64,000 bases of DNA, from contig JACRLG010000024.1 in the NCBI GenBank assembly GCA_016235345.1, forward strand, positions 62,001-126,000, read 5' to 3'. The notes beneath the pieces were generated by a model. That model was not told where the DNA came from. It ran no database searches and was given only the letters and a program-made list of their open reading frames with translations. Origin of the DNA: Deltaproteobacteria bacterium. Its GTDB lineage: Bacteria > Desulfobacterota > Desulfobacteria > Desulfobacterales > Desulfatibacillaceae. Shown one piece after another: positions 51,722-61,363 of this stretch; positions within the stretch are counted from its first letter, which is position 1, and every line of letters starts with the position of its first letter. The translations under genes and the position numbers were made by a program.

Positions 51722-52938
51722 TTTTCCAATTGGCCGTGAAGGATGAGCACGGCCTTATCCAAAATGTGATGGGCAAGGCTTGCCTTGGACATGAGCCCAA
51801 GCGAGTGGCTGGTTCCATCCCGAAAAAAGAGGGTGGCGCGGTTGGTTTCCGTGGAAAAGCCCGATCCTGCCGCCCCTATGAGGTTGGCCGCTATGATGTC
51901 CAGATTTTTCTTTTTCAGCTTTTCCGTGGCGTGACGCGCCAGCTTTTCGGTTTCCGCCGCAAAGCCCACCAGGACCGTTCCGGGGCGTTTATTCTCGCCG
52001 AGGGCGGCCAGAATGTCCGGGTTGGGGCAGAGGGACAGGGTCATGCAGTTGCGGGAGCCCTTGATTTTCTGATTTGCCGCCTCTTCGGGCCTGTAGTCGG
52101 AAACCGCAGCGGTTTTCACAACGATATCGGCCTTGGGGGCGTGGGCGAAGACAGCGTCGGCCATTTCCAGGGCCGAGGTAACCCTTATCACGGTCACGTT
52201 CTGGGGGGGCGTTATGTGGACCGGGCCTGTTACGAGGATCACCTCGGCCCCCCGGTGCTCGGCGGCGCGGGCAACGGCAAAGCCCATTCTGCCAGAAGAC
52301 GGGTTGGACACGAAGCGCACCGGGTCGATGAATTCCCTGGTGGGGCCCGCCGAGACCAGAACCGTCCTGCCGGAAAGGTCCTTTTTGGTGAGGAGCATCT
52401 CGATCCTGTCAACGATGTCGGCGGGTTCGGGAAGCCTGCCTGCGCCCGTGTCCCCGCAGGCCAGAAACCCGCTTCCGGGCGCGATCACACCGTAACCCCG
52501 TTTCGCAAGGGCCGCCAGGTTGTCTTGGGTGGCCCGGTTTTCGTACATGTGGACGTTCATGGAAGGGCATAGAAGCACCGGCGCCGTGACCGCGAGAACC
52601 AGGGTGGAAAGCGGGTCGTCGGCTATTCCGTGGGCAATTTTGGCGCAGGCGTTTGCGGTGGCCGGAGCCACCACAACCAAATCCGCCTCGTTCGCCCAGG
52701 AGATGTGCCTTATGGCGTCGTCGCCTTTTTCCCACATGTCCTTATAAACCCGCTCGCCGCTTAAGGCCTCGAAGGTTAGGGGCCCCACGAATTTCGTGGC
52801 GGATTCTGTCATGACCACCCGCACCCTGGCGTCCTGTTTCTGCAGAAGCCTGAGAAGCTCAACGCTCTTGTAGGCGGCGATTCCGCCGCACACTCCCAGG
52901 ACCACAGTCTTTCCGGCGAGCGCGCCGTTTTTTTCCAT
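51718..52938 (-). CDS. coaBC: Bifunctional phosphopantothenoylcysteine decarboxylase / synthetase
   Basis: The 406-residue protein starts MEKNGALAGKTVVLGVCGGI with AGGAG thirteen bases upstream. The CoaC half (about 1-180) carries the active His in RHISWANEADLVVVAPATAN and PSMNVHMYEN, with Cys in LACGDTGAGRLPEP. The CoaB half (about 185-406) shows SAGPTREFIDPVRFVSNPSSG in parts, VKTAAVSDYRPEEA and GFAAETEKL. It makes 4'-phosphopantetheine in coenzyme A synthesis. It lies between the UDG-like gene and the GT4 gene, all in the same direction. Confidence 0.93.
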   Translation of the reverse strand: MEKNGALAGKTVVLGVCGGIAAYKSVELLRLLQKQDARVRVVMTESATKFVGPLTFEALSGERVYKDMWEKGDDAIRHISWANEADLVVVAPATANACAKIAHGIADDPLSTLVLAVTAPVLLCPSMNVHMYENRATQDNLAALAKRGYGVIAPGSGFLACGDTGAGRLPEPADIVDRIEMLLTKKDLSGRTVLVSAGPTREFIDPVRFVSNPSSGRMGFAVARAAEHRGAEVILVTGPVHITPPQNVTVIRVTSALEMADAVFAHAPKADIVVKTAAVSDYRPEEAANQKIKGSRNCMTLSLCPNPDILAALGENKRPGTVLVGFAAETEKLARHATEKLKKKNLDIIAANLIGAAGSGFSTETNRATLFFRDGTSHSLGLMSKASLAHHILDKAVLILHGQLEK

Positions 52939-52939
52939 C

Positions 52940-54085
52940 TCACCGGCTCCTTTTGGAAGGCTTTTCAAAGGCTCCTGCGATCATCGATATAACGGACTTT
53001 TCATCGTACCGGGCAAGCATTTTCTCGCGCCCGGCGGCGCCCATTTCCCCGCACAGACCGGGATTTTCCAGAAGGCTGGAAACCGCCTCCGCCAGGGATT
53101 TCGCATCCCTCACCGGAACCAGGAGGCCGGTTTTTCCGTGATCCACAACGTCCCGGCAGCCGGGAACGTCTGCGGCCACTATGGGTTTCGCCATTGCCGA
53201 TGCCTCCAGAAGGCTCCGGGGGGTGCCTTCCCGGTAGGAGGGAAGCGCCACAATCCTGGCCTTGGCCAGCCAGGGCCGCACGTCGTCGGTCTCCCCCGGC
53301 CATTCCAGGACGCCTTCATCGATCCAGGAGGCAATTTCCTTTTCGGGAATCACCGAAGGGTTGCGCTCGTCTCTGCGCCCCAGGATGACGAACCGGGCCT
53401 CCGGGCGCTTTTCCCGGACCATCCTTGCCGCCCCGGCGAATTCCCGGACGCCCTTGTCTTCCAGGAGCCGGGCCACCATGAGGATTACGGGCCTGTCGCC
53501 GTCAAGGGCTTCCGGGCGGGGGCGGAACCGGTCGCAGTCCACGCCGGAGCCCGGAAGGACGCCGGTATTTTCGGGCCTGGCAAGATTGCGGGACACGAAA
53601 AAGTCGCGGTCCTCGCTGTTTTGAAAAAAGGTGAAATGGGCGCTTGAAATGGCGGCCCTGTACATGGGCATCACGATACGCTTAAGCCAGCCCGACTGGC
53701 GGCCGGTGAAGGCGTAGCCAAGGCCGGTGATCGTGTTGACTATGCGGGGCACCCCCGCCAGGCGCGCCGCCACCGAGCCGTAGATCACGGGCTTTATGGT
53801 GAAGTGGAGAACCACGTCGGGCGCAAGTTTTCTGTAAAGGAAAAAAAGGTGAAACAAAAGCCTTAGGTCCGCCAGAGGGTTTATGCCGCGCCTGTCCACG
53901 GGTATGGGGATGAAATCGAAATCTTCCTCTCTAAGGCGCTTTTCGAAGCCATCGCCTTCCGCCCCGGCGCAGCGCACCTTGTGGCCTTTTGCAATGAGGC
54001 CCTTCATGAGGCCCGCGCGGAAGTTGTAAAGGGTCCAGGCGCAACGGGATACCACGAGAATGTTTTTTTGAATGGTTTTGCTCAC
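52940..54085 (-). CDS. Glycosyltransferase family 4
   Basis: The 381-residue protein has a GT-B fold. The N-terminal domain is ILVVSRCAWTLYNFRAGLMKGL through VVLHFTIKPVIYGSVAARLAG. The C-terminal domain shows VILMVARLLEDKGVREFAGAA, ARFVILGRRDER, and the donor-binding ALPSYREGTPRSLLEASAMAKPIVA segment (E-x7-E type). Such enzymes add sugars to surface polysaccharides or lipid carriers at the cytoplasmic membrane face. Its end is one base from the coaBC start; the FtsB-like gene is immediately upstream. Confidence 0.88.
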   Translation of the reverse strand: MSKTIQKNILVVSRCAWTLYNFRAGLMKGLIAKGHKVRCAGAEGDGFEKRLREEDFDFIPIPVDRRGINPLADLRLLFHLFFLYRKLAPDVVLHFTIKPVIYGSVAARLAGVPRIVNTITGLGYAFTGRQSGWLKRIVMPMYRAAISSAHFTFFQNSEDRDFFVSRNLARPENTGVLPGSGVDCDRFRPRPEALDGDRPVILMVARLLEDKGVREFAGAARMVREKRPEARFVILGRRDERNPSVIPEKEIASWIDEGVLEWPGETDDVRPWLAKARIVALPSYREGTPRSLLEASAMAKPIVAADVPGCRDVVDHGKTGLLVPVRDAKSLAEAVSSLLENPGLCGEMGAAGREKMLARYDEKSVISMIAGAFEKPSKRSR

Positions 54086-54091
54086 CGCTGG

Positions 54092-54583
54092 CTATGTTTC
54101 TTTCTTTTTCCGGTCTTTTTTGTTTTCGGGTTTTTCCGTCTTTTTTCCGCCGGATTTTTTGGTGGACCCTTCCGATTTTTCCGGCTTTTTGGCCTCAGGC
54201 TTGTGGCCTTCCTCCTGCTCCCTTTTCAGCTTTCTGGCCTCCTCGACCCTCCGGGCCTCGTCTGCGGCTCGTTCTTCGGGCCACACGGGCTTGCCTGTCC
54301 GGGTCCTGTCAAAGGTGAAAACCATGTCGTCAGGGCCGGTCAGCCCGTATTCCTGCCTGGCCACGAACTCCACGAAAAAGGGGTCTTCCTTGAGCCTTTG
54401 GATGGTTCGCGCCATTTCGGCGTTTTCCTCTTCCATCTTTCGGTTGGCCGCAAGCACGGCCTCGTGTTCGCGGCGCTTGGCCTCAACAAGCTTCACCCCG
54501 TTATTGCTGAAAACCAGGAAAACGAAGGCACCGCAGGCCACCGCAAAGAGGGTTGCGAGTATGGCCGAATTTTTCCACCCCAT
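54092..54583 (-). CDS. FtsB/DivIC-like septum formation protein
   Basis: The 163-residue protein has one transmembrane helix (about residues 7-26, SAILATLFAVACGAFVFLVF). A coiled coil follows (about 32-66, EAKRREHEAVLAANRKMEEE) and then RLKEDPFFVEFVARQEYGLT, a typical FtsB/DivIC end motif. The last 55 residues are a highly charged Lys/Glu tail that is longer than in standard FtsB. Function in the family is recruitment of septal peptidoglycan synthases. MurJ is encoded just upstream, 130 bases away. Confidence 0.75.
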   Translation of the reverse strand: MGWKNSAILATLFAVACGAFVFLVFSNNGVKLVEAKRREHEAVLAANRKMEEENAEMARTIQRLKEDPFFVEFVARQEYGLTGPDDMVFTFDRTRTGKPVWPEERAADEARRVEEARKLKREQEEGHKPEAKKPEKSEGSTKKSGGKKTEKPENKKDRKKKET

Positions 54584-54712
54584 GTGTCATTCGCCTCATC
54601 TGATCATGGTTTGCGAGTCAAAAACGCCGCGTCTCCGCCCGGAACTGGGAAAAGCGCGGGCCGCGCCGGAAATGGCCCGGCAGTCGGGTTTTTCCGATAA
54701 TAAGCCATCCTA

Positions 54713-56317
54713 TCATTTTTTGAAGCGTCCAAAAAGCCGGTTTCCCAGATTTTTGAATCTTCTTCCGCCTCCGAACATGGCAAGGGCGAATCCGAAATCC
54801 TCCCTGGCCACATTCCAGGCGGTTACGCCGTAAACCGACATGCCGACCGTGATGCAGGCTCCCATCCGCCATAAAAGGTCCAGAGTGTGGAGATGCCCAT
54901 CGCCGATCAGAACAAGACGCAGGCCCCATACCACAGCCGCCATCAGGCCGGATGCGAAAAGGGCCTTCAGAAGGGATTTCATTATGGCCCGGCCCCCAAG
55001 GCGACCGAAGCGCTTTTTCAGGTGATAGGCCAAAAGGCCCATGTTGACTGTGGCCGAAAGGCTGGTGGCCAGGGCCAGCCCGCCGTGGGCCAGAGGCCCC
55101 ATGAGGGCGGCGGAAAAGGCGATGTTGGCGAGAACCGCTATTATCGCCACCTTGGTGGGGGTCATGGTGTCCTGGAGAGCCGAAAAGGGCCGGATCAGAA
55201 TGGGCACGGCGGAAAAGGAGACAAGCCCCAGGTTGTAGTATAAAAGCGCCTTGGCGGTCTGGATGGTGGTGTCGGGGGAGAACTCCCCGCGCTCGAAAAG
55301 AAGCGCCACTATGGGGCGGTTGAGCACTATCTGCCCAACTGCGGCGGGCACGGTGATGAAGATCATGAGCCGCATGGCGTAGCCGAAGCTCTCCAGGAAG
55401 CCCTCCCGGTCGTTTTTGGCCGCCTGCCGGGCCAGGGTGGGCAGCACCGCAGTTGAGATGGACACCGCAAAAATGCCGAAGGGAAGCTCCACTATGCGGT
55501 CGGCGTAATAAAGATAGGATACGCTTCCGGCGGCCAGGAGCGAGGCCAGCATGGTGCCCACCATCACGTTTATCTGGTAGACGCCCGTGGAAAGGATTCT
55601 GGGCCCCATAAGAAGCAGAACCCGCTTTATAGCAGGGTGCCACAGTGTGCGGCCCTTCCAGGGCTTAACACCTCTTACGGCCATGTAGGGCATCTGGAAA
55701 ATGAGCTGGATCACCCCGCCGATAACCACGCCGATGCAAAGTCCCATCACCCTGGGGTCCACGAAGGGGGCCAGGAAATAAATGGAGCCTATCATGGAAA
55801 GGTTCAAGAGAACCGGGCCGAAGGCGGGGGCGAAAAAATGCCCCAGGCTGTTCAAGACCCCCTGGCACAGGGCCACCAGGGAAATGAAGAAGATATACGG
55901 AAAGGTGATCCTGGTAAGGTAAATGGTGAGTTCCAGCTTGCCGGGGGACGCGTCGAAACCCGGAGCGATGACCTTCACCACAAGGGGCGTGAATATCATG
56001 CCCAGGGCCGTAATCACCAAGAGGCACAGGGCGAGAAAGCGGAACATGGCCACCGCCAGCCGGGCCGCCTCGTCCTTGCCTTCCCTCACCAATTTTTCGG
56101 TGAAGACCGGCACGAAGGCGTCGTTCAAGGCCCCTTCGCCCACCAGGCGGCGCAGCAGGTTGGGAATTCGGAAGGCCACGAAAAAGGCGTCGGCGGCCAT
56201 GCCGCTTCCGCACAGCCAGGCGGTGGAGGCGTCGCGCACGAAGCCCAGTAGACGCGAGATGAGGGTGGCGGCCCCGCTTGTTCCCGCCGCCCTTGCCACC
56301 TTGGAAATTTCACTCAT
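54713..56317 (-). CDS. murJ: Lipid II flippase MurJ
   Basis: The 534-residue protein has about 14 membrane segments and the MVF family start: TSGAATLISRLLGFVRDAS, MAADAFFVAFRIPNLLRRL and EGALNDAFVPVFTE. Charged cavity residues and the segment ITFPYIFFISLVALCQGVLNS match MurJ. It flips the peptidoglycan precursor lipid II across the inner membrane. The last portion (EDFGFALAMFGGGRRFKNL) is a short cytoplasmic tail. It is divergent from the SbcD-like gene. Confidence 0.92.
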   Translation of the reverse strand: MSEISKVARAAGTSGAATLISRLLGFVRDASTAWLCGSGMAADAFFVAFRIPNLLRRLVGEGALNDAFVPVFTEKLVREGKDEAARLAVAMFRFLALCLLVITALGMIFTPLVVKVIAPGFDASPGKLELTIYLTRITFPYIFFISLVALCQGVLNSLGHFFAPAFGPVLLNLSMIGSIYFLAPFVDPRVMGLCIGVVIGGVIQLIFQMPYMAVRGVKPWKGRTLWHPAIKRVLLLMGPRILSTGVYQINVMVGTMLASLLAAGSVSYLYYADRIVELPFGIFAVSISTAVLPTLARQAAKNDREGFLESFGYAMRLMIFITVPAAVGQIVLNRPIVALLFERGEFSPDTTIQTAKALLYYNLGLVSFSAVPILIRPFSALQDTMTPTKVAIIAVLANIAFSAALMGPLAHGGLALATSLSATVNMGLLAYHLKKRFGRLGGRAIMKSLLKALFASGLMAAVVWGLRLVLIGDGHLHTLDLLWRMGACITVGMSVYGVTAWNVAREDFGFALAMFGGGRRFKNLGNRLFGRFKK

Positions 56318-56511
56318 GGCCTTTGATGTTCCTTCAGTATTAAGATGAAGGGGTTATAGACCCGGATGACTGAAATGGCAAGAAAGCTGTGTGAAAGGCC
56401 CGCACTCATGGGATTTTTGCCGCCAGCCGTCGGCTGGTTGGCGGGCTTGCCATAAATTTCCCGTTCATGTATCTGTAATGAATCGCCATAATCCTTTTCA
56501 GGAAAATCATC

Positions 56512-57768
56512 ATGGAGCCCTTCAAATTCGTCCACGCGGCTGACCTGCACCTTGGAAGCCCCTTTGCCGGAGTCACGGCCCGTGAGCCGGAAATCGCCCA
56601 GGTGCTCAAGGACGCCTCCATTGCGGCTTTTCGGAACCTCGTGGATTGCGTCATCGAACAGGATGCCCGGTTTCTTCTGGTGGCTGGGGATGTTTTCGAT
56701 CTCGACGCGCCCAGCCTTAAAGCCCGCCTTGCATTCGCCGAGGGCATGAAAAGGCTTTCCGAGCGTGGAATCCCGGTGTTCGCGGTTTACGGCAACCATG
56801 ACCCGGTGGCTTCCGGCTTCAAGAGCGTGGCGCTTCCCGAAAACGTCCATGTGTTCGATTCCAAAAAGGTCGAATCCATCCTGGTTGAGGTTTCCGGTCG
56901 GACCATAGCCCTTGTGAGCGGAATCAGCTACGCGAAACGCGAGGAAACAAGAAACCTTGCGGCCATGTTTCCTGTTCATGAATCCCCCCTTTTTTCCATC
57001 GGCCTTGTACACGCCAACGTGGGAGGAGTGGGCGGCTACGAAAACTATGCCGCCTGCTCCATAAGCGACCTTGCCCAATGCGGCGTTCGCTATTTCGCCC
57101 TTGGCCACGTCCACGAGCGCCGCAAAGTCTGCGACTCCCCCCTTGCGCTTTATCCCGGCAACATCCAAGGCCGCAGCTTCCGGGAAACCGGGCCGAGAGG
57201 CGCGCTCGTTGTCACGGTTGACCATGCCGGAGGGGCCGTCGAAGTCTTCGCGCCGCTTGATACCGTGCGATTTTCAGAAAGAGCCTTGGATATCGCGCCC
57301 TTTGAAAGCATAGGCGGCCTTCTGGACGCCATGATACGACAGGTGCGCGAGATGGCCGCCGAAGCCGACGGAAGGGGCCTCGTATGCCGACTGCGGCTTA
57401 CCGGGCGGGGCTCCCTCTACGGGGAGCTTGCGGCGGCTATGGCGGTGGAGGACCTTCTTTCGGGGCTTAAGGAGGAATTTTCGGGGCTTTCGCCTTTTGT
57501 ATGGGTCGAGGAGATCATCAGCCGGGTTCTTCCCGACGTCGATCTCGATGAAAGGCGCGGCGGCGGCGATCTGTTCGCCCAGGTTCTTGCGATTTCGGAC
57601 GAATGGCGCGGGGAGGGGTTTTTGTCCACGAAAAAAGTCCTGGCCGACCTTTATTCCAATACAAGGGCAAGGGACGCCCTTCCGGCGCTGACGGACAAGG
57701 AAATCGAAGAGTTGGCGGAAGGCGCGGTTCTTTTGTGCCTGGACCGTCTGGAAGGGGAGGCCCAATGA
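56512..57768 (+). CDS. SbcD/Mre11-like metallophosphoesterase (YhaO type)
   Basis: The 418-residue protein has the calcineurin-like metal motifs in order: FVHAADLHLGSPF, FLLVAGDVFD, VYGNHDPVAS, and FALGHVHERRKV. YhaO-type DNA repair nucleases have this layout, with a capping domain near residues 250-330 and a C-terminal part that contacts the ATPase. The stop codon overlaps the ATG of the next gene (ATGA). The pair should form a nuclease-ATPase complex that processes DNA ends. Confidence 0.88.
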   Translation: MEPFKFVHAADLHLGSPFAGVTAREPEIAQVLKDASIAAFRNLVDCVIEQDARFLLVAGDVFDLDAPSLKARLAFAEGMKRLSERGIPVFAVYGNHDPVASGFKSVALPENVHVFDSKKVESILVEVSGRTIALVSGISYAKREETRNLAAMFPVHESPLFSIGLVHANVGGVGGYENYAACSISDLAQCGVRYFALGHVHERRKVCDSPLALYPGNIQGRSFRETGPRGALVVTVDHAGGAVEVFAPLDTVRFSERALDIAPFESIGGLLDAMIRQVREMAAEADGRGLVCRLRLTGRGSLYGELAAAMAVEDLLSGLKEEFSGLSPFVWVEEIISRVLPDVDLDERRGGGDLFAQVLAISDEWRGEGFLSTKKVLADLYSNTRARDALPALTDKEIEELAEGAVLLCLDRLEGEAQ

Positions 57769-60700
57769 TAATCCGGGACTTTCATCTCGACGGCTTCGGG
57801 GTCTTTAATAATGTGGAGGTGACCGGCCTTTCTTCAGGCCTGAACATTTTTTACGGCGACAACGAGGCTGGAAAATCGACTCTTCTGGCCTTTTTCCGGG
57901 CCGTGTTCTTCGGGTTTCCCGACGGACGCCGGAGCGTGCAGGCCCCGCCGCCCCTTTGCGGGGGCGAGCACGGGGGGCTCATAGTCCTTGCCGGAGCAGG
58001 CCCCGGAACAGTTATGATTAGCCGCCATAGAAAAAACAGGTCAAAGCCCGAAATCCTTTTCGAAAACGGGCAAAAGGGCGGCGAGGAGGAGCTTCGGCTC
58101 CTTTTTGCCGGCGTCACCGAGCCCCTCTTCAACTCTATTTACACCTTCAGCCTAAAGGAGCTTGCCGAGTTCAAGAATCTTACGGACGAGGCAGTCAAGG
58201 GAGCGCTTTTCGGGGCAAGTTTTGGCGCTGGAATGCATACCTTCGCGGACGCCTTCAAAAAGCTCGGAAACGTAAAGGAGGAGCTTTTCAAATCAGGCGG
58301 CTCCAAGCCTGCGATCAACCAGGAACTTGCGGCGCTTTCCGAGATCAGGAAAAAAATCGTCATGGCCCTTAAGGATCAGGACCGGTACTCCCAGGTGACA
58401 AGCGAGCTATCCGAGGCCGAAACCCTTGCCGGAGAACTCGCCCTTTTGCGAAAAGAACTGGGCCGGGAAAGGCTTGGCCTGGAAAACACCGTAAAACTCT
58501 GGGCTGACTGGGTGGTTTTCCGGGATACCGCAGCCCGGATGGAAGCTCTGGGGCCGGGCCATTCAGGGTTTCCCCCAAGGGGGATCGAAAGGCTCGAACG
58601 CCTGATATCCCTTGCGGACAAGGAAAAATACGAACGCGCCAAGTGCCTGGCTGAAAAGGAGGATCACGAGGCTGATTTGAAGGCTTGGACGGTTGACCCT
58701 CTTTTGGAGGAAAACGCGGCGGCCATAGAGCGTCTTAATGAAAATCTTGCGGCCTTCAGGGAAAACGTACGGGAGCTTTCCGGGAAAAATGGCAGGATTG
58801 CCGGGCTCATGGCCGAGGCGGACGGAATCTGCCGGGGGCTTGGGCCTGACTGGACCAGGGAGAGGCTTAAAAATGCGGACTGCTCGGTGTTTGTGAAACA
58901 GGACCTTGACGACAAGGGAAAGGCTCTTTTAGAGGCTGAGCGAGCCGTGGAGAAGGCGAGGGAGATTCTTGGCGTTCATTTCGGGACGGCCCGCGAGGCG
59001 GAAGCGGAGGAGGCCCGCGCCGCCGAAAACGCGGCCCTTTACAACGATGATACTGTGATGGATTACGCCGATATGGCCGGAGTCCGGAAAAACCTGCGCC
59101 TTTGCAGGGATTTGGAAACAGAGGCCAGGGGTTTGGAAAAGGAGGCGGAGTTCGCCCAAGTCCGCGCAAAAGACCATGAAGGCCGGGTGTACCCCTTATG
59201 GGTTGTTTTCGCCCCCGTCTTTGCGGGTCTTGTCTTTGCGGCCCCATTCTTTTATTACGCGGGCGTTCTTCAAGGAGTCGGGGTGGTTCTGGCTGCCCTT
59301 GTCGTCTGCGGCTTTTTGTTTTTCCAACGTAAAAGGAATACAAAAATATTTGAGGAAGCTCGAAAAGGAGCCGAAAACGCAAACCGGGCATGGCGTGACT
59401 CAATTTCCAGGTTGAATGAGCTTGCAGGGGAATCAGGTTTTACGGGCAACGACTGGGACGGCATGGCGGAGGCCCTTGACCGCCGCGAAAGGGAACAGGC
59501 GGATCGGGAAAACAGGCGGCAGGCGGCGGAAGCCGCCCTTGAAAAGGCGAAAGAGGCCGCCCGGACTGCCCGAAACAGGCGGGATGAAGCCGGGACTGGC
59601 CTTGAAAAGGCCGTGGCGGCTCATGATGAAACACTGTCCGCTTGGAAGGAGGGGCTTTCATCCCTTGGGCTTCCCGCCGATCTTTCGCCCAAAACGGCTT
59701 TTGACGCCTTTGGCTTTATGGAAAACGGCGCAAGGATAGTAAGGGAGCTTGAAAATGCTATTTCGGAGGCTGCGGAAATCGAAAAGAGGATTTCCAGCTT
59801 CAAGACTGATGCCCAAAGAGTGATTGCCGCCTGCGGCAGGGAAATCGCAACGGACGAAATTCTTGATTCCTCAGTGCGCCTCATCCAGTCTGATCTAAAG
59901 AAGAATATGGACGCCAAGGCCGAATTGATAAGGCTTTCAGAACTTGCGGCGGCCCTTGGCCGCCGGATTTGCGCCCACGACAAAGAGCTTTTGAGGCTCG
60001 ATTCCGAGGTGAAAAATCTGCTTGAATCAGCGGGGGCGAGGGACATCGATGAATTCATGGAGCTTGGGGCAAGGGCGGAGGAACATGCAAGGCTGTCATC
60101 AGCCCACGATGTTGCGGCCCGGAACCTTCTGACAATTTCGGGGGAGGCCGATCTTGACGCCCTCTGCCGGAGGCTTTTAGCCCTTGATCCGCAGGCCGTG
60201 TCCGAAAGGCTCGACGAGGTGAGGGGCCTTCTTGAAAGAGTGGAGGCGGACCTTGAAACGGCGCGCCAAAGGGCCGCCGATTCCAAGAGCCTCCTTGAAA
60301 AAATCGCTTCGGATACGGTTCTTGCCGAGCTTCGCCTGGAAGAATGCGCCGTAAGGGAGCGCCTGCGGGTCCTGGCCCTTTCCTGGGGCCGCCACGCCAC
60401 AGCCCTTGAGCTTTTATCCCAGGCCAGGAGCCGCTTTGAGGAAAGCGAGCGGCCCACGGTGATAAAGGAGGCGGAAAGCCTTTTCGCAAAGATAACGGAC
60501 GGGGCCTACACCCGCCTTCACACTCCCACAGGCCAGCTTGAGATAGAGGCGGAAGCTCCGTCAGGGGTTCGCAGGAAAACCTCCGAATTGAGCCGTGGAA
60601 CCGCCGAGCAGCTCTACCTGTGCCTTCGTCTTGCCTATGCCAGGGCCGGAGCCGCCCGACACGGCGGGATTCCCCTTGTGATGGACGACGTTTTCGTCAA

Positions 60701-60887
60701 TTTCGATCACCCAAGAGCGGAAAGGGCCGCCATGGTGCTTTCTGACATCGCGCGCTCCATGCAGGTCCTCTACTTCACCTGTCACGCCCACACCTTTGAC
60801 ATGTTCAGGCAGGTTGCCCCTGATTCCGGGTTTTTCCGGCTGGATGGCGGCGTAATAGAAAAGGCCTCCTCGGCTTCGCCCTCCTGA
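57765..60887 (+). CDS. YhaN-like SMC/Rad50-type ATPase with membrane-like segment
   Basis: The start is MIIRDFHLDGFGVFNNVEVT, overlapping the upstream stop; the longer frame runs inside the nuclease gene. The 1040-residue protein has Walker A GDNEAGKSTLL near residues 31-41. Long coiled coils fill about 190-880 (many EAETLAGELALL-like heptads). Within them is a stretch of about 50 hydrophobic residues near 480-530 (VFAPVFAGLVFAAPFFYYAG), which could be two transmembrane helices, as in B. subtilis YhaN. The C-terminal lobe has the signature LSRGTAEQLYLCLRLAYA and Walker B IPLVMDDVFVNFD. It should pair with the YhaO-like nuclease. Confidence 0.88.
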   Translation: MIIRDFHLDGFGVFNNVEVTGLSSGLNIFYGDNEAGKSTLLAFFRAVFFGFPDGRRSVQAPPPLCGGEHGGLIVLAGAGPGTVMISRHRKNRSKPEILFENGQKGGEEELRLLFAGVTEPLFNSIYTFSLKELAEFKNLTDEAVKGALFGASFGAGMHTFADAFKKLGNVKEELFKSGGSKPAINQELAALSEIRKKIVMALKDQDRYSQVTSELSEAETLAGELALLRKELGRERLGLENTVKLWADWVVFRDTAARMEALGPGHSGFPPRGIERLERLISLADKEKYERAKCLAEKEDHEADLKAWTVDPLLEENAAAIERLNENLAAFRENVRELSGKNGRIAGLMAEADGICRGLGPDWTRERLKNADCSVFVKQDLDDKGKALLEAERAVEKAREILGVHFGTAREAEAEEARAAENAALYNDDTVMDYADMAGVRKNLRLCRDLETEARGLEKEAEFAQVRAKDHEGRVYPLWVVFAPVFAGLVFAAPFFYYAGVLQGVGVVLAALVVCGFLFFQRKRNTKIFEEARKGAENANRAWRDSISRLNELAGESGFTGNDWDGMAEALDRREREQADRENRRQAAEAALEKAKEAARTARNRRDEAGTGLEKAVAAHDETLSAWKEGLSSLGLPADLSPKTAFDAFGFMENGARIVRELENAISEAAEIEKRISSFKTDAQRVIAACGREIATDEILDSSVRLIQSDLKKNMDAKAELIRLSELAAALGRRICAHDKELLRLDSEVKNLLESAGARDIDEFMELGARAEEHARLSSAHDVAARNLLTISGEADLDALCRRLLALDPQAVSERLDEVRGLLERVEADLETARQRAADSKSLLEKIASDTVLAELRLEECAVRERLRVLALSWGRHATALELLSQARSRFEESERPTVIKEAESLFAKITDGAYTRLHTPTGQLEIEAEAPSGVRRKTSELSRGTAEQLYLCLRLAYARAGAARHGGIPLVMDDVFVNFDHPRAERAAMVLSDIARSMQVLYFTCHAHTFDMFRQVAPDSGFFRLDGGVIEKASSASPS

Positions 60888-60934
60888 TTTTTGCACAAGC
60901 TGCTCAATTTTTCGCTTTAACCGCAGAAATTTTT

Positions 60935-60963
60935 GACACCCCCTGATTTTTTTGGGGGGTGTC
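60935..60963. repeat. Perfect 9-bp inverted repeat upstream of korD
   Basis: GACACCCCC (60935-60943) pairs with GGGGGTGTC (60955-60963) over a T-rich loop. A TTGACA overlaps the left arm (60933-60938). No T run follows on the plus strand. It may be a terminator for the ATPase gene or an operator of the kor promoter. Confidence 0.4.
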
Positions 60964-61072
60964 CGCAAAAACTCTTATGCTCTTCCATTCATTCCCTTGC
61001 GTTTTCCACCGGGTCATGTTAAAGAGATGCTCTTTAGGATGGCTTTTGACCCAAAATTTCAAGGACACCCCC

Positions 61073-61363
61073 ATGACTTACTGGCGACTTCCCCTGGATG
61101 CGGACGACATCCCGGTTACCCGTGGCAAGGTCCACGTGGTGGAGGACCGCTGCAAGGGATGCGGCTATTGCATCGCCTACTGCCCCAAGAAGGTCCTTGC
61201 GCCCGCCGAGCACTATAACCAGAAGGGCTATCATCCGCCCGAAGTGCAAAGGCCCGAAGAGTGCGTAAACTGCCATTACTGCGAATCCATCTGCCCTGAA
61301 TTCGCCATTTTCTCCGTGGAAATCCCGGTTTCCCCGGACGCCTCCCGAAAGGACGCTGCCTGA
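61073..61363 (+). CDS. korD: 2-Oxoacid:ferredoxin oxidoreductase, delta (ferredoxin) subunit
   Basis: The 96-residue protein starts MTYWRLPLDADDIPVTRGKV with AAGGA upstream. Two [4Fe-4S] motifs are present: C27/30/33/37 (DRCKGCGYCIAYCP) and C64/67/70/74 (EECVNCHYCESICP). It moves electrons from the catalytic subunits to ferredoxin. Its stop overlaps the korA start. Subunit order delta-alpha-beta-gamma is typical of Kor/Vor type enzymes, probably 2-oxoglutarate synthase. Confidence 0.93.
   Translation: MTYWRLPLDADDIPVTRGKVHVVEDRCKGCGYCIAYCPKKVLAPAEHYNQKGYHPPEVQRPEECVNCHYCESICPEFAIFSVEIPVSPDASRKDAA

Noticed and set aside
53981-54700. 239-residue plus-strand frame rich in Phe/Gly
   Set aside because: It is antisense to the Lys/Glu-rich tail of the FtsB-like gene and part of GT4, which explains its composition.
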